Assembly (NCBI GenBank): GCA_964567755.1
Contig: CAZMNW010000041.1
Coordinates: forward strand, 1-64,000
Origin: DASRJW01 sp964567755
GTDB taxonomy: Bacteria > Krumholzibacteriota > Krumholzibacteriia > G020349025
Length of the DNA: 64,000 nt
Reading direction: 5' to 3'
Below, one piece after another: positions 25,115 through 33,569 of this stretch. The translations under genes were made by a program, and so were the position numbers. Within the stretch, counting starts at the first letter, position 1; the number at the start of each line of letters is the position of its first letter. The notes beneath the pieces were generated by a model. The model was not told the DNA's origin. It saw only the letters and a list, made by a program, of their open reading frames with translations, and did no database searches.

Positions 25115-25600
25115 TCATTGTTCGGGGAGAATCTCGACACGTCGCGCCCGTGCGAGGTCGAGCAGAGGTTGGATGGAGGGAATCGCAGCGCCGAATTCGA
25201 ACGTGACGCGTTTCTGCGTGCTCCCGAGCTCGACATCGATCCATTCGGCACCTCCATCGGCACAGTCAGGACAGCCGAGAACATCGGGCAGCGCTTGCAG
25301 GGTCTGCATGTCGACTGCAGCCAGCAGCTTTTGCCACTCCTCGCGTGGAATTTGGACTTCGCCCTCGATGTCCGGCACGCTCGGATCCCAGGAGCGCTGC
25401 GAGTAGAGCGCGATCGTGGCGCGGAAAACGACCTCCTGATGGCAGAGGCCCACGCACTCGCCGAACGACCAGCCAGAGGTTATCGAAGTATCCGTGTCGG
25501 GTGCAGTCGAATCTTCGCAGCCGCCGAGTGTGAGGAGAAGTGCCAGGGATGCGACGACGGCTGTCGACCGCGCGCGGCAGATCGCTGCACACCTCGGCAT
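25115..25600 (-). CDS. Putative lipoprotein with conserved Cys/CPDCADGG motif
   Basis: A 161-residue protein with a lipoprotein signal ending LTLGGC (Cys at about residue 27), so it is anchored in the inner or outer membrane. The mature part has FGECVGLCHQEV, IPREEWQKLLAAVD, VLGCPDCADGGAEWIDVE and a final FGAAIPSIQPLLDLAR. The four cysteines suggest two disulfides in the periplasm. I recall similar small lipoproteins in Bacteroidota but no function. ATG 25600 is favoured (AGG upstream); ATG 25624 is possible. It lies 67 bp upstream of the EamA gene on the same strand. Confidence 0.7.
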   Translation of the reverse strand: MPRCAAICRARSTAVVASLALLLTLGGCEDSTAPDTDTSITSGWSFGECVGLCHQEVVFRATIALYSQRSWDPSVPDIEGEVQIPREEWQKLLAAVDMQTLQALPDVLGCPDCADGGAEWIDVELGSTQKRVTFEFGAAIPSIQPLLDLARARRVEILPEQ

Positions 25601-27067
25601 GGGCGCCGCCTCGTGGGGGGGCATGATCAATCCAAGAAGGGTCGAGGCCGTTCGTTCAGACCGGCAACCCGAGGAACGCATCGCGAGGATGCGGACCGCG
25701 AGATGTTTCCGTGGCGACCGTAGCCTGCCCGTACTTTTCAGCCACCACGCCCACACCCGGTCCAAACCACGTACCTCGACCCCATTCCAGTGCGTTGGCG
25801 CGCCGCGGCGCCACTAATTGCGCGCGCACGCCAGAAGGCGGGGGCTCGATGCCATCCACGCCGCAGCAACTGAAGCTGCATCCGTTTGCCCGATGGGGCG
25901 CCGTGCGCCACACGCGGAGTCGATTCGCCTCAGGGCCCCTGAAGCACTCCGGTCGATGCACGCGCGCGCGGGCGATGGAGGGAACGGTCAGCCGGTGGCG
26001 GGGGTGCCTCGCGTTCGCGTCGCGCTTGGTCTCGCGACCGAGCGCGAGGTCTGCGCTCGCCACCGGATGCTGCGGCTCCGGCATTCGAACCCACTCCACG
26101 TCGGGCACATGGCGATGGACACACGCGACACGAGTCGAACCCGCCGGGGGCCGCGGAGGTGCCGTGAGAGCAGCGCCGCCGTCGGCCGCCCGCCCTGCAG
26201 GGTCGGCCCCCAGCCGGTTCGTGTGCACGAATGTGTCGGGAATCGTCATCGCTTCGCCCAAAGTTCGTTCGACGAGAAATGACCAGCCCGCGGCCTTACG
26301 CGCAGTGCGTACGAGCCGCAAACTTGGACCGTTTTTCATTCAGGGGTTGGCCGTCTTCACGAGTCTGGTCGGTCCTCTAGCAGTCCGCCATCAACGACCT
26401 TTGAGCAGGGTGCAGAAAAGGACGGGCAAGCAGTCACACATGGACCATATTACGGCCGAGGCTGGAACCGCGCAAGGGGCGGCGAAAGAAAATGTGCATT
26501 GCCGCCTGGCCATGGAATTCCTTGTGCCGTCATGGGTTATCGAATTGGCATCGAGCCTTCGCGCATGCTGCAGATTTCGCCGGTGGAATATGGAAGAGGA
26601 AGACAAAGCGGGCCCGGCGCGGTCGGTAGGGGGGACAACCTTCCGCTGGGAACGTGCCGTGCTCACGAACGGCGAAGGGTCTCGACCATCTGCCCCACTC
26701 GCGCAGGACGCCACGGTCTCGTCACCCCTCCCCGACGTGGAGGTGTCGCCGGTCACGCACCCGTCTCGGGCCCGCCTTCTCAATTCACTGAACGTATGCA
26801 ACGCCCGTGAACGCACGGAACTAGCGGAGCGATTTCCTGCATGCACCGGCCAGAGGAACCTGCGGCGATCGGTAGGCGCCACGCACGCGTCGACTCGAGT
26901 CGAGCACCGGTGCGTGGACAGGGGAGTAAAGCGCAGAAGTGAAATCGACCCTCTGGAAAGCGCGGCCAGCACTTTCCACATCCACACGACCCCGCGCCGA
27001 CGATCGGGCCGCTCGCGATGCAAGTCAAGTGAGATCTACGCCGCCTCTGAAGACCGTGTACGGCCAC
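25601..27067. other. About 1.5 kb without a recognisable gene
   Basis: Several long open frames exist here on both strands, but all have Arg/Ser/Thr/Pro-rich compositions typical of out-of-frame GC-rich DNA, lack plausible ribosome sites and contain no recognisable motif. I see no tRNA, rRNA, RNase P or tmRNA signature either. It could be a decayed gene, a long regulatory RNA or a spacer beside the accessory region. Confidence 0.5.
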
Positions 27068-27096
27068 TTGAGCCAAGCGACCCTGCGTGCTAGAGT
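27068..27096 (+). promoter_or_regulatory. Promoter of the TPR/DUF4870 gene pair
   Basis: TTGAGC (27068-27073) and TAGAGT (27091-27096) are separated by exactly 17 bases, followed at 27131-27135 by GGAGG ahead of the start at 27145. This is a reasonable vegetative promoter placed correctly for the downstream gene. Confidence 0.55.
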
Positions 27097-27144
27097 GTCC
27101 CCGTCGATCGAGCTAACACGTTGACCCATTGGAGGTTGTCGAAC

Positions 27145-27894
27145 TTGTCCCGGCAAACGACACGAGTGGATCGCGAGTCGCTGAAACACGACGCGTTTTT
27201 CGATTTCACGTCCCGAGCCACTGCCTTCGTGAGCGCCAATCTGAGCACCGTGCTGGGAACGGTCGGAGCGGTCGTTCTCGCGGTCGTTCTGGCCGTGTTC
27301 TGGTCGCGCAGCCGTGTTGAAAAGAAGGTCGAAAGCGATCAACTGGCTTCCGTGCTGGTGAGCAGCTACGTGGCGGGGCAGTACGAGAGTTCGATCGAGC
27401 AGGCGGTGCAGCTTCAGTCCACCTTCGGCGGCACACGGGCGGCGGTTCTAGCCGATTTCGTCAAGGGGAAGGCAGAGCTCCAGCTGGGTCGCTTTGCTCC
27501 AGCGGAGCAATCCTTCCGGTCCTACCTCGAGCGGAGCTCGAAGGAACCCTTCTACCAGAAAGCTGCCGAGGCCGGTTTGGCGGCGAGCCTCGAGGGGCAG
27601 GAACGCTTCCCCGAAGCAGCAGAGAAATATGTGGCTCTGGGAAATTCGCTGACAGACGACCAGGCCGATGAAATGTTCCTGAGCGCAGCGCGCGCCTACC
27701 GATTTGGCGGCGCGCTCGATCAGGCACGCCCCCTGCTGCAGAAGATCATCGAACGCGACAAGGTCGGAGCGCGCCCGGCTCGGATCGAGCTCGCGGTTCT
27801 CGATGCGGTCGGCGCCACGAAACCGGCATGGTACCCTTCCCCCACGAGCGGTTCAGCGATGCCCGCCGACACCACGAGCGCGTCGACCCCCTGA
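27145..27894 (+). CDS. Membrane-anchored TPR protein (YfgM/TPR_21-like)
   Basis: A 249-residue protein with a short basic cytoplasmic start (DRESLKHDAF), one membrane helix (LSTVLGTVGAVVLAVVLAVF) and a periplasmic TPR region (YESSIEQAVQLQSTFGG, FVKGKAELQLGRFAPAEQSF, AARAYRFGGALDQARPLLQK). This matches the YfgM-like/TPR_21 family, whose best known member associates with the SecYEG translocon and chaperones. No ATG is available at the right place. TTG 27145 with GGAGG nine bases upstream gives the family's usual start. The next gene follows after 9 bp. Confidence 0.75.
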   Translation: MSRQTTRVDRESLKHDAFFDFTSRATAFVSANLSTVLGTVGAVVLAVVLAVFWSRSRVEKKVESDQLASVLVSSYVAGQYESSIEQAVQLQSTFGGTRAAVLADFVKGKAELQLGRFAPAEQSFRSYLERSSKEPFYQKAAEAGLAASLEGQERFPEAAEKYVALGNSLTDDQADEMFLSAARAYRFGGALDQARPLLQKIIERDKVGARPARIELAVLDAVGATKPAWYPSPTSGSAMPADTTSASTP

Positions 27895-27903
27895 GGGGAC
27901 GGG

Positions 27904-28314
27904 ATGCACGAGCACGCCCAGAATCCCGAAGCGCACGTGCGGCGTCAGAGCGACGACGCCGTGTTGAGCGACCTGTCGCGTTGGCTCGCTGCCGCCTCTT
28001 ACCTTTTTTTCGTGTGCTTGTTCGTGATGTACGAGGTGCGGCAAAATCGGCGTGCCGACTTCGTGCGTTTCCACGCTCGCCAGGGCTTCGTGCTCTGCTT
28101 CGTCGAGGTCGTCCTGCTCGTCATTTCGCTCGTCCTCGACAGCTCGGTCGGCACCATCCCGGTGTTCGGCGCCATCGTCATGATCACGTTCAAGCTCCTC
28201 GCCGGGTTGCTCTCCGTGGGTCTGTCGGTCTGGGGCTTCGTCGAAGCCTTGGGCGGCGAGCGCTGGGAGATTCCGGTTCTCGCCAGCTGGGCCCGGCGCG
28301 TCCCGCTCGGTTGA
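27904..28314 (+). CDS. DUF4870-like small membrane protein
   Basis: A 136-residue protein with a polar N-terminus and about three to four membrane helices (LSRWLAAASYLFFVCLFVMY, FVLCFVEVVLLVISLVL, FKLLAGLLSVGLSVWGFVEA). The FVRFHARQGFVL motif between helices 1 and 2 is characteristic of DUF4870/Tic20-like proteins, whose function in bacteria is unknown. ATG 27904 is preceded by GAGGGGACGGG. It is co-transcribed with the TPR protein. Confidence 0.78.
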   Translation: MHEHAQNPEAHVRRQSDDAVLSDLSRWLAAASYLFFVCLFVMYEVRQNRRADFVRFHARQGFVLCFVEVVLLVISLVLDSSVGTIPVFGAIVMITFKLLAGLLSVGLSVWGFVEALGGERWEIPVLASWARRVPLG

Positions 28315-28479
28315 AATATCCAAGCACATAGTTTTAAAGGTTATTAGACCGACAATCTCGCCTATCACTTGAATTGTATCTCGGCCCCCTCTTTCGACGG
28401 GCCCAGGTGAAACCGCGCGGCTCTGGATTCCAGGAACCACCCCGAATGCGATTTTGGGTGCAAGAACTCACGCCAGCGC

Positions 28480-28496
28480 TTTACATTTTCTTCACA
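28480..28496 (+). promoter_or_regulatory. Candidate Pho-box upstream of the phoU-pst operon
   Basis: TTTACA (28480-28485) and TTCACA (28491-28496) form a direct repeat with an 11-base period, the spacing used by PhoB/PhoP-type regulators and close to the Bacillus PhoP element TT(A/C/T)ACA. It lies about 140 bases before phoU. The 28315-28635 gap is otherwise AT-rich near 28320-28380 and contains no gene. No phoR/phoB gene is present in the window. Confidence 0.4.
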
Positions 28497-28583
28497 TGTG
28501 ACCTGGCTCGCGCGGCCCAGTCCAAGTTCAGTCACTCTCGCAAGTTCGATGCAGAGAATGGATTCCATCGCTCCACGGGCTCG

Positions 28584-28601
28584 GCCCCGTTTTTGCGGGG
28601 C
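28584..28601 (+). promoter_or_regulatory. Small hairpin in the phoU leader
   Basis: GCCCCG (28584-28589) pairs with CGGGGC (28596-28601) around a TTTTTG loop, about 35 bases before the phoU start. There is no T-run after it, so it is not a normal terminator. It may stabilise the mRNA or regulate ribosome access. Confidence 0.35.
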
Positions 28602-28635
28602 TGCGAACGACCCGAAAAAGGGAGACAAGCGAAAG

Positions 28636-29736
28636 ATGTCAGGCCACCTCGAGGCATCGCTCCAGGAAGATCTGGAAGAAATCCGTCACAAGGTCGTCGA
28701 GATGGGCACCTTGGCGGAGAATGCGGTTCGCGCCAGCATTCGCGCCGTCGCCGAGAAAGATCGCCAGCTCGCCTTCGCGGTCATTCTCCGCGACAGCTAC
28801 ATCGACGAGGCGGAGAAGCAGCTCGATCGGCTGTGCCTCCACTTTCTGGTGCGCCACCAGCCGGCAGCCAGACTGCTGCGCTTCGCTTACGCCAGCATCA
28901 AGATCAACCTCGAGCTCGAACGCGTGGGCGACTACGCGGAGGCCATTGCCCGCGAGGCGTTGCGACTGAGTCAGATCGATGCCCCGCTGCCGCTCGAACG
29001 CCTGCAGCAGATCGTCGGCCTCGTCGAGCCCATGCTGCACGACGCGATTCATTCGTTCGTCAATCAGGACGCGGATCTCGCCAACAAGACCATCGAATCG
29101 GACGAGGCCGTCGACCTGCTGCGCGACAAGCTGACAAAGGACATCACGCAGGCCTTCCGCGACGGGCGCTTGCCGTTCGAGGCGCTCTACCCCTTGATCA
29201 TGGTGATCCGCCGGCTCGAACGCGTCTCGGATCAGGCGCGCAACATCAGCATGGAGACGCTGTATCTGTGCACCGGCGAAATCGCCAAGCACCCGCACTC
29301 GGGGCTGCTGAACGTTCTTTTCGTCGACGAGAGGGGCTCCTGCCGCGGCCTGATGGCCGAATCCATCGGCAACGCGCTCAGCGAGCCCGGCTTCGAATTC
29401 GCGAGCGCCGGGATCGATGCGCAACCAATCGTGCCGGCCACCGCGCGCTTCATGGCATCGAAGGGGTTCGACATCGCGCGTGCGGTGCCGCGAGCGCTCA
29501 CCGGGGTCGAAAACATCGAGCACCAGGATGTCATCGTGCTGCTTGCCGCAGAGGCCAGACGCGCCTTCCCGCGCCGACCACGCAAGGCCGTTCTCCTCGA
29601 GTGGCCCGTCGAGGATCCAAGCCTCGCAACCGGCAGCGAGGTCGAGATCCACGCCGTGTACGAGCGGGCGTACAAGTTTCTCGAAGGCCAGATCCGAGAC
29701 CTCGTCTCGGCAATTCGCGACACGACCAAAGCTTGA
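28636..29736 (+). CDS. phoU: PhoU fused to a C-terminal LMW-phosphatase/ArsC-like domain
   Basis: Residues 1-~220 are a complete PhoU: two three-helix bundles, each with its metal-binding motif (ERVGDY at 95-100, ERVSDQ at 195-200). PhoU couples Pst transport to PhoR and curbs phosphate uptake. From ~223 to 366 a second domain follows with the low-molecular-weight Tyr-phosphatase/arsenate-reductase pattern: LNVLFV, a P-loop at 231-237, AES..NAL, FASAGIDA, and an acidic EDP at 326-328. The P-loop reads DERGSCR, so the nucleophilic Cys of CX5R is Asp231 while Arg237 remains. Catalysis is therefore unlikely, but phosphate binding is possible. ATG 28636 begins the normal PhoU N-terminus. First gene of the phosphate operon. 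Confidence 0.92.
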   Translation: MSGHLEASLQEDLEEIRHKVVEMGTLAENAVRASIRAVAEKDRQLAFAVILRDSYIDEAEKQLDRLCLHFLVRHQPAARLLRFAYASIKINLELERVGDYAEAIAREALRLSQIDAPLPLERLQQIVGLVEPMLHDAIHSFVNQDADLANKTIESDEAVDLLRDKLTKDITQAFRDGRLPFEALYPLIMVIRRLERVSDQARNISMETLYLCTGEIAKHPHSGLLNVLFVDERGSCRGLMAESIGNALSEPGFEFASAGIDAQPIVPATARFMASKGFDIARAVPRALTGVENIEHQDVIVLLAAEARRAFPRRPRKAVLLEWPVEDPSLATGSEVEIHAVYERAYKFLEGQIRDLVSAIRDTTKA

Positions 29737-29782
29737 AACGTTCGTGAACCACCTGGGGTGGCACCGGCAGGAGGTCAGGCGG

Positions 29783-30682
29783 ATGAGAAAGCATGGGTTC
29801 GCGCAGTTCCTCGGCGTCGTGGTGCTCGCCTGCGGGCTCGGCGCATGCGGCGGCAAGCAGCAACAAGCGGAAGGCCCTGCACCGGCCACCATCCAGGTGA
29901 AGGGCTCGGACACGATGGTGAACGTCGCACAGGCGTGGGCGGAGGAGTACAAGGTCGTGGCGCCGCACGTGGATGTCGAGGTCTCGGGCGGCGGCTCGGG
30001 AGTGGGGATCGCGGCGCTCGAGCGCGGCACGATCGACGTCGCCAACTCCAGCCGCAACATCAAGGCCGAAGAGGCCGAGCAGGTGAAGCGCAATACCGGC
30101 AAAGATCCGATGGAATTCGTCGTCGGTTTCGACGCGCTCGCGGTCTACGTGAGCAAGGACAATCCGATCGAAGAGATCACGCTCGAGCAGCTGGCGCAGG
30201 TCTTCGCCGAAGACGGCCCGATCACGAAGTGGTCGCAACTGGGGATCACGATCGCGGGCAACGACGAGATCGTACGCGTGAGCCGCCAGTCGAGCTCGGG
30301 CACCTATGAATTTTTCCGCGAACACGTGCTCGGGAAGAAGGACTTCAAGCTCGGTTCGCGCGACATGAACGGATCCAAGGAAGTCGTCGAGCTCGTCGGC
30401 ACCACTGCGACGGCGATCGGTTACAGCGGCATGGGTTACGCCACACCCGCGGTCAAGATGTTGCGCTTGGTGCCCGCGGCCGGCGCGCCGGGCGTTGCGC
30501 CCTCGGTCGCGAACACACTCGACAAGTCCTATCCGTTGGCGAGATCCCTCCACGTCTACACGCTTGGGACGCCCGAGGGCGAGATCAAGCGTTACATCGA
30601 GTGGATGCTGTCCGCCGCCGGCCAGCGCATCCTCGAAGAGAATGGTTACGTACCCGTGGCTGCCGGTCCACATGGGAGCTGA
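29783..30682 (+). CDS. pstS: Phosphate ABC transporter substrate-binding lipoprotein PstS
   Basis: A 299-residue protein with a lipoprotein signal (LGAC, Cys at about residue 21), then the PBP-like-2 phosphate-binding fold: IQVKGSDTMVNVAQAW at the first ligand loop, SGGGSGVGIAAL, DVANSSRNIK and VSRQSSSGTYEFF. The SGTYEFF and GSDTM segments supply the Ser/Thr ligands for phosphate. It captures Pi in the periplasm and delivers it to PstC/PstA. ATG 29783 has AGGAGGT upstream. The stop lies 11 bp inside the next gene. Confidence 0.95.
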   Translation: MRKHGFAQFLGVVVLACGLGACGGKQQQAEGPAPATIQVKGSDTMVNVAQAWAEEYKVVAPHVDVEVSGGGSGVGIAALERGTIDVANSSRNIKAEEAEQVKRNTGKDPMEFVVGFDALAVYVSKDNPIEEITLEQLAQVFAEDGPITKWSQLGITIAGNDEIVRVSRQSSSGTYEFFREHVLGKKDFKLGSRDMNGSKEVVELVGTTATAIGYSGMGYATPAVKMLRLVPAAGAPGVAPSVANTLDKSYPLARSLHVYTLGTPEGEIKRYIEWMLSAAGQRILEENGYVPVAAGPHGS

Positions 30683-31775
30683 TCCACTGAATTTGGCAGC
30701 CGACGACCCGAGCGCGGGCATCGGGCGGGCGGGGGACAATGGCGGTGTCGGGATTCCCGGCGGCGGCTCCGGCGGTTTTGGCGGTGCCGGCGGGATGAGC
30801 GATGCTGGCGGTGCGGGCAGTGCCCGCAGTGCCTCATCCGCCATGCGCGCCGTCCCCGCGGCGGCACGCAGCACCAAACGGCCACAGCGCACGCGGATCG
30901 CCGTGTTCGGCGAACGCGCGCTCGAGACCACGATCCGGCTCTCCGGGATGAGCGCCATTTTCTTCGTGTTGGCGATCTTCTTTTTCATCTTCCGCGAGGC
31001 TGCGCCGATTCTCTTCTCGCGCGACTTCGACATCGTGGAGTTCCTGTTCAGCACCGAGTGGTACCCGACGTCGGTGTCGAACGTCCGTTACGGGACCCTG
31101 GCATTGTCGATCGGGACGCTGAGCGTGACCGCGGTCGCCATCGTGCTCGCGGTGCCTTTCGGCCTCGGGGCGGCGGTGTTCGTCTCCGAGTTCTGCGGCC
31201 CGCGGCTGAAGGAAACCCTCAAGATCGTGATCGAGCTGCTCGCGGCCATCCCGAGCGTCGTGTGGGGTTTCATCGGCCTCACGGTCATGAGCCGTTTGAC
31301 GACCACGCTCACCGATGCCCCCGTCGGTGTGAACCTGTTGAATGGCGGCGTGATCCTGGCGCTCATGAGCGTGCCGATCATCGTGTCGATCGGCGAAGAC
31401 GCGTTGAAGGCCGTTCCGGATGCGTATCGCGAAGCGGGGCTCGCGCTCGGCGCCACGCGCTGGCAGATCGTGTACCGGGTGCTGGTGCCGGCAGCGCGCA
31501 ATGGCCTGCTGGCCGCCGTGCTTCTCGGCGTCGGCCGCGCGGTGGGGGAGACCATGGCCGTGCTGATGGCCACCGGGCACGCGGTGCAAATTCCGCACAG
31601 CCTGCTCGATTCCGTCCGCACCTTGACCGCCAACATCGCGGCCGAGCTCGGCGAGGCCGCGGCCGGATCGGACCATTATCGCGTCCTGTTCCTGACCGGG
31701 ACGTTGCTGTTCCTCATCACCTTCGTTGTCAATCTCACCGCGGACCTCGTGATCCGCGGAGTGCGCCGGAAGTGA
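30672..31775 (+). CDS. pstC: Phosphate ABC transporter permease PstC with Gly-rich N-terminal extension
   Basis: The permease proper starts near residue 80 and has six helices, with IELLAAIPSVVWGFIGL, the EAA coupling loop (REAGLALGATRWQIVYRVLVP) and GVGRAVGETMAVL characteristic of PstC. In front lies a ~75-residue low-complexity segment rich in Gly, Ala and Ser, which is unusual for PstC. The start is uncertain: ATG 30672 overlaps pstS, while ATGs at about 30795 and 30842 would shorten or remove the extension. It forms the transmembrane channel with PstA. Confidence 0.92.
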   Translation: MGADPLNLAADDPSAGIGRAGDNGGVGIPGGGSGGFGGAGGMSDAGGAGSARSASSAMRAVPAAARSTKRPQRTRIAVFGERALETTIRLSGMSAIFFVLAIFFFIFREAAPILFSRDFDIVEFLFSTEWYPTSVSNVRYGTLALSIGTLSVTAVAIVLAVPFGLGAAVFVSEFCGPRLKETLKIVIELLAAIPSVVWGFIGLTVMSRLTTTLTDAPVGVNLLNGGVILALMSVPIIVSIGEDALKAVPDAYREAGLALGATRWQIVYRVLVPAARNGLLAAVLLGVGRAVGETMAVLMATGHAVQIPHSLLDSVRTLTANIAAELGEAAAGSDHYRVLFLTGTLLFLITFVVNLTADLVIRGVRRK

Positions 31776-31782
31776 GCGATCG

Positions 31783-32739
31783 ATGACGAGCCTTGCACCC
31801 GGGATGGAAGGAGGCGGCGCGGTCGGCGTCGGGATCGGGGCCGCGAAGGCCACGCTCTTCGCCAAGACTGCGCACGTCGTGCGCAAGGAACGCAGCGAGA
31901 AGTTCGCCAAATGGCTGTTCTTCGCCATGGCGGTGTCGATGATCGTGCCGCTGCTCGCCATCCTCGGCTATCTGCTCGTCCGCGCCGCGCCATCGCTGTC
32001 CTGGGAGTTCCTCGTCGAGGTCCCCAAGAAGGGGATGCGCGAGGGCGGCATCTGGCCCGCCTTCATCGGCACGCTCAATTTGGTCGGGATGTCGCTCGCG
32101 GTGGCGGCACCCATCGGCATCTTCGCCGCCATCTACCTGCACGAGTACGCCAAGGACAATTGGTTCAACCGCCTCATCAACCTCGCGGTCATCAACCTCG
32201 CCGGAGTGCCGAGCATCGTGCACGCGCTCTTCGGCCTCGGCGCCTTCGTTTACGCCGCGCGCTTCGGCTACTCGATCCTTTCGGCAGCGCTCACGCTCGC
32301 CATCATGACGCTGCCCGTCATCATCGCCAGCACGCGCGAAGCATTGGCCTCGGTGCCGCCGGCGTTCCGGCAAGCGTGCTGGAACGTAGGCGCCACACGT
32401 TGGCAGACGATTCGCGCCGTCGTGCTGCCGAATTCCATCAGCGGCATCTTGACCGGCGTCATCCTGCAAGTGAGCCGCGCGGCGGGGGAGACGGCGCCGA
32501 TCATGTTCACCGGCGCGGTGTTCTTCAAGGCCGTGCAGCGCGGCGATTGGTTCCCGTACGGGCCGACCGACCAGTGCATGGCGCTCTCGATGCACTTGTA
32601 CACCGTGTCGACGCAGGTGCCGAACGTGAAGGAATCGATTCCCTACGCCACCGCGATCGTACTGCTGGGCTCGGTGCTCATGGTCAACGCCAGCGCCATT
32701 GCCTTGCGCGTCTGGCTACGCAACCGCAAAAAGTGGTGA
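31783..32739 (+). CDS. pstA: Phosphate ABC transporter permease PstA
   Basis: A 318-residue permease. After a ~40-residue polar, Gly-rich start it has six helices, the PstA signature LAGVPSIVHALFGLGAFVY, the EAA loop (FRQACWNVGATRWQTIRAVVLP) and VSRAAGETAPIMFTGAVFF. It pairs with PstC. The EAA loops of PstC and PstA differ, which would allow each to contact a different ATPase subunit. It is spaced 7 bp from pstC and 5 bp from pstB1. Confidence 0.94.
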   Translation: MTSLAPGMEGGGAVGVGIGAAKATLFAKTAHVVRKERSEKFAKWLFFAMAVSMIVPLLAILGYLLVRAAPSLSWEFLVEVPKKGMREGGIWPAFIGTLNLVGMSLAVAAPIGIFAAIYLHEYAKDNWFNRLINLAVINLAGVPSIVHALFGLGAFVYAARFGYSILSAALTLAIMTLPVIIASTREALASVPPAFRQACWNVGATRWQTIRAVVLPNSISGILTGVILQVSRAAGETAPIMFTGAVFFKAVQRGDWFPYGPTDQCMALSMHLYTVSTQVPNVKESIPYATAIVLLGSVLMVNASAIALRVWLRNRKKW

Positions 32740-32744
32740 GGTCG

Positions 32745-33569
32745 ATGCACGACTCCAAGAGCAGCGGTGGCGTCGGCGGCAGTTCGCCAGGAACCGAGAC
32801 CGTCACGGCAGGATCCGCTCGCACCATCGAGGTCGAGGACCTGCGCCTCGCCTACGCCGGCAGGGAAGTGATCCATGGCATCAGCTTCGACATCCGGCGT
32901 CATGAGATCTTCGGCATCATCGGCCCGGCGCAGTCGGGGAAGACGTCGTTGCTGCGCTGCTTCAACCGCACCATCGACTTCATCGCCGACGCGCGCGTCA
33001 CGGGCACGATCCGCCTGGACGGCGAGGACATTCGTCGGGTGAAAGACGTCTTCGGCCTGCGGCGCAAGATCGGCATGGTGGCACCGCTGCCGGTGGGCTT
33101 GCCGCTGTCGATCTACGACAACGTCGCTTTCGCGCCGCGCGCGGCGGGGCTCAAGAACCGCAGCGACCTGGACGCCATCGTCGAACGCTGCCTGACCCAG
33201 GCCGCGCTGTGGGACGAGGTCAAGGATCGTCTCCGCAGCCTCGGCACCGCGCTCTCGGGCGGACAGCAGCAGCGGCTCACCATCGCGCGCGCGCTGTCGC
33301 ATCAGCCCGAGATCCTGTGCCTGGATGAATTCTCCATCGCCATCGACCCGGTCACGACCATGCGCATCGAGGATGTGCTGAAGGAGCTGCGGCGCGACAT
33401 CACGATCGTCCTCGTGACCAACCTGGTGCAACAGGCGCGGCGGCTGGCCGACCGCACGATGTTCCTGTGGAAGGGCGAGATCGTCGAGATCGATCGCACC
33501 GAGGTCATCTTCTCCGACACGCCCGGCGAGCGGCGTACGTTCGAGTACGTCAGGGGGATCTTCGGATGA
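32745..33569 (+). CDS. pstB: PstB-type ATPase 1, degenerate Q- and H-loops, intact signature
   Basis: 274 residues of ABC ATPase with PstB-like sequence. Walker A is GPAQSGKT (60-67), the signature LSGGQ (170-174) is perfect and Walker B keeps its Glu (LCLDE, E195). However, the Q-loop that should read VFQ(K/R)P is VAPLP, placing Pro114 where the Gln should be. The switch His of VTHN is Asn226 (VTNL), and the usual DEPCSALDP is DEFSIAIDP. It should bind ATP but hydrolyse it poorly at its own Walker side. It overlaps pstB2 by ATGA, giving coupled and probably equimolar synthesis. Read with pstB2, it looks like one half of an obligate heterodimer. Confidence 0.93.
   Translation: MHDSKSSGGVGGSSPGTETVTAGSARTIEVEDLRLAYAGREVIHGISFDIRRHEIFGIIGPAQSGKTSLLRCFNRTIDFIADARVTGTIRLDGEDIRRVKDVFGLRRKIGMVAPLPVGLPLSIYDNVAFAPRAAGLKNRSDLDAIVERCLTQAALWDEVKDRLRSLGTALSGGQQQRLTIARALSHQPEILCLDEFSIAIDPVTTMRIEDVLKELRRDITIVLVTNLVQQARRLADRTMFLWKGEIVEIDRTEVIFSDTPGERRTFEYVRGIFG

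Noticed and set aside
26081..26095. GCATTCGAACCCACT resembling a tRNA T-loop
   Set aside because: The flanking bases cannot form a T-stem on either strand and there is no acceptor or anticodon arm.
25711..27093. A 460-codon open frame on the plus strand
   Set aside because: Composition is Arg/Ser/Thr/Pro-rich with no motif, no ribosome site and no family resemblance; long stop-free frames are expected by chance in DNA of this GC content.
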